DNA of 59,179 nt. Origin: Coxiellaceae bacterium (lineage in GTDB: Bacteria; Pseudomonadota; Gammaproteobacteria; Coxiellales; Coxiellaceae). The position numbers were made by a program, and so were the translations under genes. The notes under the pieces were generated by a model. That model saw only the letters and a list, made by a program, of their open reading frames with translations. It was not told the origin of the DNA and made no database searches. Every line of letters starts with the position of its first letter. The stretch's first letter is position 1. Below, one piece after another: positions 28,116-36,300 of the stretch. Where the stretch lies: the NCBI GenBank assembly GCA_029212925.1, contig JARGOB010000018.1, positions 1-59,179 of the forward strand, read 5' to 3'.

Positions 28116-28667
28116 TTAGCGTTTCATGCCCGGGCGTTTGGAATGATCATGCTCATGATCTTCATCGTGGCGTCGTTGTTTGTCAGTATTTAGTTTATTG
28201 ATATAGGTATGCATCTCAGCCATGACAGCGCGTGGATCGTTGGGGTGGTTATTCATGCTAGCCACCAGTGTCGACATTTTATCGGCGACAACGCTGTTGT
28301 ACGTGCCATTTTGCATGCACTTAGATAAGAACTGTTTGAACTCGCCAACGTTGTTGAATTTAAGATCAAATAGCTTTTCTAGTAACTTGAGCAGCGCACG
28401 GTTGTTGTTGCCTAGCTTGCCAAACTGTTTGACCAGCGCATCGACTTGTTTGAATACAAGGTCGATCGGAGAACTGCTAAATAAGGTAAAGCCACTGGAT
28501 TGTTGTGTTTGCGTGTAAGGAGTTGGTGCAGTGATGCCGTCTTGGCCCTTGTCCGTTTGTCTCATGTCGTTAGCCGCGCGAGCTGCTGTTGACCACATAC
28601 CACTGTGCCTAATCACGCTTGCGGCGCGGCTTAATGGCTGGTTGTATTGTGGGGCAACTCTACTCAT
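28116..28667 (-). CDS. Hypothetical helical protein with charged His-rich tail
   Basis: No family is recognised. The 183-residue protein has a polar, disordered N-terminal third (to about residue 62), a helical core (PIDLVFKQVDALVKQFGKLG to about 150), and a C-terminal tail rich in Asp, Glu, His, Lys and Arg (HDEDHEHDHSKRPGMKR). It has no signal peptide or membrane helix. A short, charged, flexible C-terminus is compatible with a type IV secretion signal but is not diagnostic. TTAA repeats lie 45 bases upstream of its start and are shared with the divergent glycosyltransferase. Confidence 0.55.
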   Translation of the reverse strand: MSRVAPQYNQPLSRAASVIRHSGMWSTAARAANDMRQTDKGQDGITAPTPYTQTQQSSGFTLFSSSPIDLVFKQVDALVKQFGKLGNNNRALLKLLEKLFDLKFNNVGEFKQFLSKCMQNGTYNSVVADKMSTLVASMNNHPNDPRAVMAEMHTYINKLNTDKQRRHDEDHEHDHSKRPGMKR

Positions 28668-28711
28668 TATTACACTCTAAAACAAAACTATGATTAGTAT
28701 ATCGAAGTAGG

Positions 28712-28728
28712 CTTAAATTAGTCTTAAA
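28712..28728. promoter_or_regulatory. PmrA-like box CTTAA-N6-CTTAA
   Basis: CTTAA at 28712-28716 and again at 28723-28727, an 11-base period on the plus strand, matches the tandem layout of PmrA boxes in Legionella and Coxiella. It lies 94 bases before the glycosyltransferase start, with TACAAT (28764-28769) as a possible -10, and 45 bases before the divergent hypothetical gene. Confidence 0.4.
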
Positions 28729-28820
28729 TACCGCCTGAGCGTACGTTTAGTAGGCTGAAAAAATACAATTTTTGCCAATGAGTATGATATGATATCGATT
28801 TTTTCGACCAAGGACAAAGC

Positions 28821-29960
28821 GTGTCTAAAGTAGTCATCATAATTCCGACTTACAATGAAGCAGATTGTATTGAGTCCACTCTGCTGGGTTTGCAGCAGGT
28901 GTTTAGTCATATCCTACAACATGATATGCATGTGCTGATTTTTGACAGTAGTTCAACAGATGACACGCAGCCTATAATCAAACGCTTACAGCAGCAATAT
29001 CCTAATATCCATTTAGCAACTGAGCCAGTGAAGTCAGGTTTGGGCAGCGCTTACATCAAAGCCATGCATCATGCGGTTGAACATATGCAGGCAGATGTCG
29101 TATTTGAATTTGATGCCGATGGTTCACATCAACCTAAGTATTTACCCGGCATGATGAAAACATTAGATGAGGGCGCGGATGTGGTGGTGGGCAGTCGTTA
29201 TGTGCCAGGCGGTCAGACGGATGTGGGTTGGCCATGGTATCGTAAGTTGATTTCGCAAGCCGGTAATATCGTAGCGCGTACTTTGTTAACACGTAAATAT
29301 AAAGACATGACCAGTGGTTTTCGCGGTACGAAAGTTGAGTATTTGAAAAAAGTTAATATTGATAAGCTGCTATCAAAAAATTACGCCTATAAAATTCATT
29401 TGTTTTGGGCGCTGCATAAAGTCGGTGCCAAAATTGTAGAGTTCCCCATTGAATTTATCGATCGCCAGCAAGGTTATAGCAAGTTCCCTAAGAACAATGC
29501 GACCGAGTCTTTGAAGGTGGTTTTTTTATTACGCCTATATGAAATGCGCCGCTATTTCGCTATGGGCGCCATTGGTATATTGGGTATGGTGGTGCAATTG
29601 ATCGCCTTTAACTTATTGCGCCATATTTGGCAGCCTGAGTATGCCAATATTGTCGGCATTGAGTTTGCAATCATATCAAACTTTATTTTGAATAATCGTA
29701 TTTCATTTCATGACCGACGCTTACGTCGTCATCATCCACTGCGTAGCTGGTTTAAAAAATTATTTCAATTTAATTTGTTATCCCTGGGTGCTATGGCGAT
29801 TCAAACGCTAGTCCTAACGATCGGTTTAGATATTTTTGGCTATGGTGTGTGGGAAGAAAACCTATTCGTGTTCGTTGGTATTATTCTGGGTTCAGTCTAC
29901 AACTACGTGGTGTATTCCAAATTTGTGTGGAAAAAGCCGGCGGCTCTTAGCGACCAATAA
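28821..29960 (+). CDS. GT2 polyprenyl-phosphate glycosyltransferase fused to GtrA domain
   Basis: The 379-residue protein has an N-terminal dolichol/undecaprenyl-phosphate sugar transferase (about 1-235): VVIIIPTYNEADCIESTLLG, the metal motif EFDADGSHQP, and MTSGFRG. The C-terminal part (about 245-370) is a GtrA-like four-helix membrane domain. Such fusions load a sugar on a lipid carrier and help move it across the membrane, for LPS or protein modification. The GTG at 28821 has AAGGAC 5 bases upstream. It overlaps the convergent TraX-like gene by 14 bases. The sugar is unknown. Confidence 0.88.
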   Translation: MSKVVIIIPTYNEADCIESTLLGLQQVFSHILQHDMHVLIFDSSSTDDTQPIIKRLQQQYPNIHLATEPVKSGLGSAYIKAMHHAVEHMQADVVFEFDADGSHQPKYLPGMMKTLDEGADVVVGSRYVPGGQTDVGWPWYRKLISQAGNIVARTLLTRKYKDMTSGFRGTKVEYLKKVNIDKLLSKNYAYKIHLFWALHKVGAKIVEFPIEFIDRQQGYSKFPKNNATESLKVVFLLRLYEMRRYFAMGAIGILGMVVQLIAFNLLRHIWQPEYANIVGIEFAIISNFILNNRISFHDRRLRRHHPLRSWFKKLFQFNLLSLGAMAIQTLVLTIGLDIFGYGVWEENLFVFVGIILGSVYNYVVYSKFVWKKPAALSDQ

Positions 29961-30684
29961 GATGCTTAATACCTATGTATAACAATATGATAGCGGTATA
30001 GTGATAAAAATAAATCGGTAGTGAATAGCGCGATAAAAATAGAGTTGGCCTGACAAAAGTTTTAGGCAGTTGCCAGATGCGCTGCTGGTAATTGCAGCAC
30101 CACCACCCCGTCAATGCAATTACGAGTGCTGTGCTTATAAAGTATGGCCAGGCATTTAAATGTAAATAGATGATTTGAATAAATGCATAATTGGCAAATG
30201 TCGCAATTCCCCAATAAACCGCATACGAGCGTTGTTCGCGTACAAACAAACCAAGCAAAGCTATTTGCAGGCCTAAAGCGCCGTATTCAATATATGTATA
30301 GCCATAAAAGCTAGTAACATTGCAGCCAATAAATAACGCGAGTAATAATTGGCGATCCAGTTTGACGGGTGCCAGCCAGGTGAGAATTAGGCGAATAATG
30401 ATAAAGCCGAACAAGATGTTGATGTAGATGAGCGGCAATAAAAAAATGGCGTGAAATAAGGCTAATGCCAAAGCATAGAGCCATAATTTATTTTGCCAGC
30501 GATAGACTTTGGAGTAACCCACTAAAAAGAAAAACAACGGTGCCGCAATGCGTCCAATAATGCGCATCCAATCTTGCTGTGTTACCCAGCCGATATGATC
30601 AATAAGCATTGCAATAGCAGCAATCGCCTTAGTGACATCATGCGTGTTGGCTTGTTTTCCATAATGATAAAGCTGTTTGAACAT
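29947..30684 (-). CDS. TraX-family membrane protein
   Basis: A 245-residue protein with about eight membrane helices. The TraX-family opening is present (KAIAAIAMLIDHIGW, then RIIGRIAAPLFFFLVGYSKV). TraX of the F plasmid acetylates pilin, and chromosomal relatives probably acylate or acetylate other substrates. It starts 7 bases after the pit stop, so it is likely the last gene of the phosphate/nucleoside operon, with no obvious link in function. Confidence 0.8.
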   Translation of the reverse strand: MFKQLYHYGKQANTHDVTKAIAAIAMLIDHIGWVTQQDWMRIIGRIAAPLFFFLVGYSKVYRWQNKLWLYALALALFHAIFLLPLIYINILFGFIIIRLILTWLAPVKLDRQLLLALFIGCNVTSFYGYTYIEYGALGLQIALLGLFVREQRSYAVYWGIATFANYAFIQIIYLHLNAWPYFISTALVIALTGWWCCNYQQRIWQLPKTFVRPTLFLSRYSLPIYFYHYTAIILLYIGIKHLIGR

Positions 30685-30691
30685 GACCCGC

Positions 30692-31951
30692 TCAAAGTGT
30701 GTTGATTGCCCATTGCAATATATAGAAATATATAATGGCGAATATCGCGCCAGCAGGCAAAGTCACCACCCATGATAAAAAGATATTACGAATGACCGAT
30801 AGGTTTAACGCACCGATACCGCGTGCAAAGCCAACACCGAGCACAGCACCCACTAAAGTTTGCGTGGTGGAAATCGGTAAGCCAAAACCGGAAGCAATCA
30901 CCACCGTGCTGGCGGTAGCCAGTTGAGCAGCGAAGCCACGACTCGGTGTTAATTGCGTAATGTTATGCCCAACAGTGGCAATAACTTTGTAACCATAGGT
31001 AGCAAGACCAATCACAATACCGGCGGCACCTAAGCCTAAAATCCAAAACGGCAATGAGGAGTGCGCCATCACTGAGCCACCTTCTTTGACAATGCCATAG
31101 ACAGCAGCTAATGGGCCAATTGCATTAGCGACGTCATTGGAGCCGTGAGCAAAAGCCATGGCGCATGCGGTAAATATCATTAGAATGCCAAATACTTTTT
31201 CTAATGCTTTTACATCAATGCGTGCGTCATCAGGTTGTTCATCAGGTATGCGGCGCATGAGCAGCTTGCCGATCAGCATAATGACAACGCTGAGTGCAAT
31301 GGCTATCCATACAGAGTCTGCCGTAGTGAAATGCCAGCCGACATGCTTTAAGCCTTTTAGTAGTGTCACTAAGGTGAGAACTAAAGCGACTAAGAAAATA
31401 TAAAACGGCACATATTTTTTTGCATTACGAATAGGGGCATTGCTATTAAAAATTAACCACTGAACGCTACGAAATAGCAGGTAAGCGAGTACTCCGGCAA
31501 TGATGGGGGTGATTATCCAGCTTAATGCAATGTCGCCCACTTTGTTCCAATAGATAGCCTCGGGTCCTAGTTCAACCACACCAAAGCCAATCACCGCACC
31601 AATAATGCTATGCGTGGTGGATACCGGCCAGCCAAATACACTGGCAATCACTAGCCAGGTACCTGCGGCGAGTAGCGCCGCTAACATGCCATAGATTAAT
31701 ATCTGTGGCGAGTGTTGCAGGTGCGAGGCGTTGATGATTTGGCCGCGAATGGTATCGGTGACTTGACCACCGGCTAACATCGCGCCGGCTGCTTCAAAAA
31801 TGGCGGCGACAATAATGGCTTGACCAATGGTCAGCGCTTTTGCGCCGACAGAGGTGCCCATCGCATTAGCGACATCGTTAGCGCCAACACCCCAGGCCAT
31901 AAAAAAGCCAAAGATAACGGCGAGTGTAATATAAAGTGTTGCGTGTTCCAT
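30692..31951 (-). CDS. pit: Pit-family low-affinity inorganic phosphate transporter
   Basis: A 419-residue, roughly ten-helix transporter importing metal-phosphate with protons. Both copies of the Pit signature are visible: MAWGVGANDVANAMGTSVGA near residue 20 and FAHGSNDVANAIGPLAA near 270, each followed by PVSTTHSIIGAVIGFG or PISTTQTLVGAVLGVG. It sits 3 bases after the purine nucleoside phosphorylase stop. Its usual DUF47 partner lies two genes upstream in the same operon. Confidence 0.95.
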   Translation of the reverse strand: MEHATLYITLAVIFGFFMAWGVGANDVANAMGTSVGAKALTIGQAIIVAAIFEAAGAMLAGGQVTDTIRGQIINASHLQHSPQILIYGMLAALLAAGTWLVIASVFGWPVSTTHSIIGAVIGFGVVELGPEAIYWNKVGDIALSWIITPIIAGVLAYLLFRSVQWLIFNSNAPIRNAKKYVPFYIFLVALVLTLVTLLKGLKHVGWHFTTADSVWIAIALSVVIMLIGKLLMRRIPDEQPDDARIDVKALEKVFGILMIFTACAMAFAHGSNDVANAIGPLAAVYGIVKEGGSVMAHSSLPFWILGLGAAGIVIGLATYGYKVIATVGHNITQLTPSRGFAAQLATASTVVIASGFGLPISTTQTLVGAVLGVGFARGIGALNLSVIRNIFLSWVVTLPAGAIFAIIYFYILQWAINTL

Positions 31952-31954
31952 TAA

Positions 31955-32800
31955 TTAAGACTCCACAGCCAGTTGTTTATATTGCTCAAAGAATGCATGG
32001 AACAATGTAATCAGTTTATCCGTGGCTAACTTAGCGCCACGTAAAGTTTCTTCATGGCTGAGTTTAATGTCGGTCATGCCGGCAGCCATGTTGGTAATGA
32101 CTGCTATTACATTGACGCGCAAGCCACAATGACGTGCGGCAATGACTTCGGGTATAGTTGACATGCCCACTACGTCGCCACCCAATAGGCGGTAGGCATT
32201 GATCTCAGCAGGTGTCTCAAAGCTTGGGCCTAACACGCCAAAGTAAACACCTTCAGTTAGTGTGATATTTTGTTCGTCAGCAATTTTTTTGAATTGTTCG
32301 CGCAGTGCGGGATCATAAGTGTCTTCCATGCCAACAAAGCGGCAGCCATAGTTATCATCGTTAGGGCCAACTAGTGGGTTATTAAATTGAAAGTTAATGT
32401 GATCTTTAATTAAGACTAAACTGCCTGGTTGCACTTCCTCATGCAAAGAGCCGGAAGCATTGGTGCTAATGAGTGTATCGCAACCCAATAATTTTAATGT
32501 GCGAACCGGTGTTAGGATATCTTGATTTGATATGCCTTCATAAAAATGTGGCCGGCCTTGTAAGCAAACCACGGGTATACCTTTGAGGTAACCCAGGTGT
32601 AAATGACCACCATGACCAGCGACGGAGCAATTAAAAAAGCCAGGAATGTCGTCGTAACTCAGGCTGGTTGCCTCCGTTAGCTCTTCGGCGAGAACGCCTA
32701 AGCCTGAGCCAAGGATAATGCCTAAGGCGGGAGTGAAATCTTCAGCAATATGTTTCCTTATATAAGCCGCTGCTAATTGTGGGGGTGTTGTTAAGTTCAT
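31955..32800 (-). CDS. Purine nucleoside phosphorylase (trimeric type)
   Basis: The 281-residue enzyme splits inosine or guanosine with phosphate into base and ribose-1-phosphate. Markers are IILGSGLGVLAEEL (phosphate loop), GHGGHLHLGY, GRPHFYEG, TNASGSL and the late GPSFETPAEI with NMAAGM. It is the PNP type I found as PunA/XapA, not the hexameric DeoD. Its ATG overlaps cdd by 4 bases and pit follows at once, linking phosphate use and phosphate import. Confidence 0.93.
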   Translation of the reverse strand: MNLTTPPQLAAAYIRKHIAEDFTPALGIILGSGLGVLAEELTEATSLSYDDIPGFFNCSVAGHGGHLHLGYLKGIPVVCLQGRPHFYEGISNQDILTPVRTLKLLGCDTLISTNASGSLHEEVQPGSLVLIKDHINFQFNNPLVGPNDDNYGCRFVGMEDTYDPALREQFKKIADEQNITLTEGVYFGVLGPSFETPAEINAYRLLGGDVVGMSTIPEVIAARHCGLRVNVIAVITNMAAGMTDIKLSHEETLRGAKLATDKLITLFHAFFEQYKQLAVES

Positions 32801-33201
32801 ACTATGTCCTCAGTTAACCATTGTGAATTAAAATTCTCGGGCAGTAGTTCGGTTAGCGTATATTGCTTGGTCTCGTTGTCACCGACGCAGATAACTTGGG
32901 TTTCTTTGCTGCCTAGTTCTGCGAGTGCTTGACGGCACATGCCGCAGGGTGGGCATGGCTCTGCACTTGAGCTACAGATCACTACTGTTTTAATTAATTG
33001 TTTACCAACGTTGCTGACCATATTGCCAATCGCGCTACGTTCTGCGCATTGTACAATTGAATAGGCGGCATTTTCTACATTACAGCCACGAAATAGTTGG
33101 TCATCGGTGGTGCGAATGCAAACGCCTACATGAAAGTTTGAGTAGGGTGCATAAGCTAATGCTCTTGCTTCACGTGCTTGATCTATCATGGCTTGCAGCA
33201 T
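32797..33201 (-). CDS. cdd: Cytidine deaminase
   Basis: A 134-residue homotetrameric-type deaminase converting cytidine to uridine. The catalytic zinc site is CAERSA (Cys and the proton-shuttling Glu) and PCPPCGMCRQ (two Cys). YAPYSNFHVGV and GCNVENAAYS bind the nucleoside. It starts 20 bases after the DUF47 gene and overlaps the phosphorylase, so nucleoside salvage is a block inside the phosphate operon. Confidence 0.95.
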   Translation of the reverse strand: MLQAMIDQAREARALAYAPYSNFHVGVCIRTTDDQLFRGCNVENAAYSIVQCAERSAIGNMVSNVGKQLIKTVVICSSSAEPCPPCGMCRQALAELGSKETQVICVGDNETKQYTLTELLPENFNSQWLTEDIV

Positions 33202-33221
33202 GGTGAGTATCCTATCAGAAA

Positions 33222-33899
33222 TTAATGGGCTAGAAGCACGAGTAAGCGACCACCGGTTTGTTGCGCTATATCGGCGACTGATCCAATCCAGTCAATAATT
33301 TTATACATAAACATTACTTCAATGGCTGGTAAGTCTTTTTCTATCGCAAACAACTGTGCGCGCAAGGTGACTTGTAAGGTGTCAGTTTCCGTTTCGATGC
33401 TATCCAGTTTTTGAATCATATTTTCGACCAGCTTTACTTCTTTACCGCGAAAACCAGTTTCAAGTAATTCATCCAGCTCATTAATGGCTTTTGTTGCTTG
33501 TTGTGAGGCATCAATGCAGCGATTAACGTATTCTGAAAAAGTTTTTTGTAGTGTTTCGGGTATTACCATTTTTCGACCCAGCACTAAACCCGCAATATCT
33601 TTGGCGCAGTTGGCGATATGATCTTGCTTGCTGAGCAGCTCTAATAAGTCTGAGCGTGACACCGGTAAGAATAAACCTTTGGGTAGATGCATGCGCAAAT
33701 CCATTTTAAGTTCATCGGCTTCGTGTTCGCGTTCTTTGATTTGTTGTTGTGTTTGTTCGGCTTGCTGCCAGTCTTGTTTCATCACGGCAACAAAAAATGG
33801 TTCGAGTAATAGTGCGCACTGATTGGCTTTATCCATATGGCGTTCAAGTGGTCGTATTGGCGATCGAGCAAACATGCTCAAAATGGCGGGTTGTGGCAT
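33222..33899 (-). CDS. DUF47/PhoU-like phosphate transport regulator
   Basis: A 225-residue, all-helical protein of the TIGR00153/DUF47 family: FARSPIRPLERHMDKANQCA, then EREHEADELKMDLRMHLPKG (the E-x-x-x-D/E metal-binding motif) and SKQDHIANCAKDIAG. It is related to PhoU and normally encoded next to pit, modulating Pit activity. Here it heads the operon with cdd and the phosphorylase between it and pit. Confidence 0.9.
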   Translation of the reverse strand: MPQPAILSMFARSPIRPLERHMDKANQCALLLEPFFVAVMKQDWQQAEQTQQQIKEREHEADELKMDLRMHLPKGLFLPVSRSDLLELLSKQDHIANCAKDIAGLVLGRKMVIPETLQKTFSEYVNRCIDASQQATKAINELDELLETGFRGKEVKLVENMIQKLDSIETETDTLQVTLRAQLFAIEKDLPAIEVMFMYKIIDWIGSVADIAQQTGGRLLVLLAH

Positions 33900-34253
33900 T
33901 TGGCTGTCCTGTACTGGTCCTTGGAATTAACGGCAGTATAAGTCATGGCGGCAAGCATTAGCAATACTCCAATTTGCAACTCAGTCATACAGCTCGAGGT
34001 TTTTCCTTTGAGCGAAACCTGTTCAGGTTACCTTTCTCCCGAACGGATGTCCCTATCCTCGTACTCCCTTACAATCCCTGTACCGTACGTCGCTCGAAAG
34101 GTAACCTGAACAGCTTTGCTCACGAAGGCAGGAGGTCCGCCGGCAGGCTATCTGGGCGATTGATTTTTATTGTGGGTCGGTATTGCTAATGCTTGTTGTT
34201 TGCGCCCGATCCGGCGTAGAATGGATAAGCAATTCCAGGGAAGGAGTAAATCC
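33900..34253. other. Intergenic region between divergent DUF47 and YbhB genes
   Basis: 354 bases with no credible gene. The notable content is the inverted-repeat element at 34005-34128. The remaining sequence should hold both promoters; I see no clear sigma-70 pair. Confidence 0.5.
34005..34128. repeat. 124-base element bounded by ~32-base inverted repeats
   Basis: CTGTTCAGGTTACCTTTC (34019-34036) is exactly inverted as GAAAGGTAACCTGAACAG (34096-34113). The match continues outward with a few mismatches to 34005 and 34128 (CCTT..TGAGC.AA on the left, its complement on the right). The 59-base centre is not self-complementary. It could be a small non-autonomous transposon remnant or a structured transcript. 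No target duplication is obvious. Confidence 0.65.
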
Positions 34254-34781
34254 ATGGTCAAGATGCTCACGTTTTTAGCATTTTTAATGACGCACGGTCA
34301 AACGGACAGCGCACAAGCGCAAGATTTCAATTTATACAGTGCTGCATTTAAGGACGGCTCAACTATTCCAGCTTTATACACCTGTAAGGACAAAGATTAC
34401 TCGCTGCCTGTGCATTGGAGTGGCGTACCAAAAACCGCGCAATCTTTAGCGCTCGTAATGGATGATCCAGATGCGCCTAATGGTGTGTGGTATCACTGGG
34501 CTTTATTTAATATTAACCCGCAACAAACGCGATTTACTGCACACCTTAAGGGCTTGCCTGATGGTGTAACTGCAGCAAAGAACAGCTGGGGTGTTGTTGA
34601 CTACCGCGGACCATGCCCTCCGCAAGGAAAGCACCACTATGTGTTACGTTTGTATGCGCTGGATAAGAAATTGGCATTTAGAGATACGATAACCACGCAA
34701 TCATTAATACGCGCCATGCGTGACCACGTGGTTGGCGTGGCCAGGCTAGGCGGTACGGTTGCTAATGATGTCCAGAGGTAA
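34254..34781 (+). CDS. Exported YbhB/YbcL-family (PEBP-like) protein
   Basis: A 175-residue phosphatidylethanolamine-binding-like protein. From the ATG at 34254 (AAGGAG 7 bases upstream) it has a signal peptide (MVKMLTFLAFLMTHGQTDSA), then family motifs CKDKDYSLPVHWSGVP, DDPDAPNGVWYHWALFNI and DYRGPCPPQGKHHYVLRLYAL. Ligand and role in bacteria are not established. It overlaps the convergent HPF-like gene by 20 bases. Confidence 0.88.
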   Translation: MVKMLTFLAFLMTHGQTDSAQAQDFNLYSAAFKDGSTIPALYTCKDKDYSLPVHWSGVPKTAQSLALVMDDPDAPNGVWYHWALFNINPQQTRFTAHLKGLPDGVTAAKNSWGVVDYRGPCPPQGKHHYVLRLYALDKKLAFRDTITTQSLIRAMRDHVVGVARLGGTVANDVQR

Positions 34782-35298
34782 CGCGATGGGCCTGTCGCCC
34801 TTCTTTACCGATGTGAACAATGAAATGTACATTGCTGCCAATGGTGAGCTTGGTAAAAGACGGGTGTAATACGCTATCTGCGTTGAAGTAGTACTCTTCA
34901 CCGTCTTTGCCTTCAATAAAGCCAAAGTCGCGATCATCAAATTTTCGTACGACTTGACCATGAACGACGGTGGCATGCGTTTTTACGTCGCCCTGTCGGC
35001 GCTGATTGTATTCGGTAAGTTGTCGCACGATGCAATCGAATGCATCGGCAATGGCGACATACAGGTTGGGATCTTCCTTCTGATCTACCAACTGTTTTCC
35101 TGGTATATTTAGGTTGATACGTACACAATATATCTTATCGTGATTTTGATGATTTTTGCTGTATTCAGCCACCACATGACAGCTGATAATTTGATTACAA
35201 AATTGTTCTAATTTTTCAGCTTTTTCGTGGATGCGGGATTCAATGTTATCAGATTGAGGTATATCGCGAATAGTTACTTGTAAAGGAATACTGACCAT
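34762..35298 (-). CDS. HPF/RaiA-like ribosome protein fused to cold-shock domain
   Basis: In 178 residues, the N-terminal part (1 to about 105) is an S30AE/HPF-type fold, as in ribosome hibernation factors: VTIRDIPQSDNIESRIHEKA, then IADAFDCIVRQLTEYNQRR. Residues about 108-175 form a cold-shock OB fold: GQVVRKFDDRDFGFIEGKDG, EEYYFNADSV and VHFIVHIGKEGRQAHRV. The fusion joins ribosome binding and RNA binding in one chain. An ideal AAGGAGG lies just before the ATG, indicating strong translation. A role in ribosome protection is inferred. Confidence 0.85.
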   Translation of the reverse strand: MVSIPLQVTIRDIPQSDNIESRIHEKAEKLEQFCNQIISCHVVAEYSKNHQNHDKIYCVRINLNIPGKQLVDQKEDPNLYVAIADAFDCIVRQLTEYNQRRQGDVKTHATVVHGQVVRKFDDRDFGFIEGKDGEEYYFNADSVLHPSFTKLTIGSNVHFIVHIGKEGRQAHRVTSGHH

Positions 35299-35466
35299 GG
35301 GGCCTCCTTAGTTCTTGATTTGACTCACGATGTCGACTAATGATGAGCGGCTTCACTGCGATCGTTACAGGTTCCAAGTCCTTTGGCATTAGCATCATAT
35401 ATGGCATCTGTACTCTCTATTATACGCCACAATGCTTAACTAAACCTATAAATTGTACCTGTGTAG

Positions 35467-35496
35467 TTGATTTTTTTATGCGATAAAGGGTACACT
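35467..35496 (+). promoter_or_regulatory. Promoter candidate for the four-helix protein gene
   Basis: TTGATT (35467-35472) and TACACT (35491-35496) with an 18-base spacer, about 60 bases before the ATG at 35557. Confidence 0.35.
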
Positions 35497-35556
35497 GCCG
35501 ATGTTAAATTTTATATCAATAGAGAACATGTATTTAAGTATTGGTGGGAGAGCAGA

Positions 35557-36240
35557 ATGAAATTAGTCAATTACCGTCGTTTATCAGAAGTCAGTAGTTT
35601 TGTTGCAGGATTCAGTGTGTTAACAGTTGCCGCGTCATTTTTAAGTCAAAACATTACTCGAGTAGCGGATGATTACAAATTAGAATTAGGTTTAGGTGCA
35701 GTTGGTGTGGCATTATTGTCAACGGTTGTTGCCGCTAAGGCAGCACAGCAGCATTTAACTAAAGATATAACGGCATTCAACATGTACAGTGGTCCAAGTG
35801 ATCCGCTAGCAAAGCAGCGTTTGCAAGCGAGTGAAGTGGTGGCTAAAGATGTAGAGGCGGGTTCGCATGGTGTTGTGGTTGGCGCAGCTATGGTTGTATT
35901 TGCAGGATTAGTGCAGAATGGCGGCCCTGCATCGTTTCTTCATTTTGGTATCGGTTTTGGTGCTGGTCTACTTGCATTAGCGAGTGTAGGTCGCATGGGG
36001 TATAAGCTTGCGCAAGGTAATCCTCCTGAAGTGGATCCTTTTCAGTGTCTTGAGCTGACCTCTGTTGCAGAACCTAAACCGTTTAGCCCTTTCGATTCGC
36101 CGACTAAGCCTCCGGCTCAAATGGCGGCAGCACCTAGGCGTAAGCCAAGGCGTACACGTAAGCCTCGTGCTGCTGTTGCAGGTGGTACGGGTGATGATAG
36201 CACGTTGAATCAGCCCCTTTTGGGGACATCGCCAGTCTAA
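35557..36240 (+). CDS. Four-helix membrane protein with basic Pro-rich tail
   Basis: Unrecognised family. From the ATG at 35557 (GGGAG upstream) the 227-residue protein has four hydrophobic helices in two pairs: VAGFSVLTVAASFL, GLGAVGVALLSTVVAA, VVVGAAMVVFAGLV and FGIGFGAGLLALASVG. The C-terminal 70 residues are cytosolic-type, Pro/Lys/Arg-rich (PRRKPRRTRKPRAAVAGG), ending DDSTLNQPLLGTSPV. Hairpin membrane segments plus a basic tail occur in effectors that insert into host membranes, but a bacterial inner-membrane role is equally possible. Confidence 0.55.
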   Translation: MKLVNYRRLSEVSSFVAGFSVLTVAASFLSQNITRVADDYKLELGLGAVGVALLSTVVAAKAAQQHLTKDITAFNMYSGPSDPLAKQRLQASEVVAKDVEAGSHGVVVGAAMVVFAGLVQNGGPASFLHFGIGFGAGLLALASVGRMGYKLAQGNPPEVDPFQCLELTSVAEPKPFSPFDSPTKPPAQMAAAPRRKPRRTRKPRAAVAGGTGDDSTLNQPLLGTSPV

Positions 36241-36271
36241 CCAGTTGCGTTAGTTAAGTGCCTTGGTTATG

Positions 36272-36296
36272 ATCACCGCTTATAATAAGCGGTGAT
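36272..36296 (+). promoter_or_regulatory. Perfect hairpin covering the ribosome-binding region
   Basis: ATCACCGCTTA, loop TAA, TAAGCGGTGAT: an 11-base perfect stem ending 4 bases before the ATG at 36301. The right arm contains the only ribosome-site-like purines (GCGGTGAT), so folding would hide it. It has no T-tract and is a poor terminator. Confidence 0.55.
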
Positions 36297-36300
36297 ATAA

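Noticed and set aside
33749..34189. Two plus-strand frames of about 70 residues upstream of YbhB
   Set aside because: One is antisense to the DUF47 gene and the other spans the inverted-repeat element; neither has a start context or plausible composition.
36196..36240. Dileucine sorting signal (LNQPLL) in the four-helix protein tail
   Set aside because: The acidic residues are not at the usual spacing and a short motif of this kind is expected by chance.
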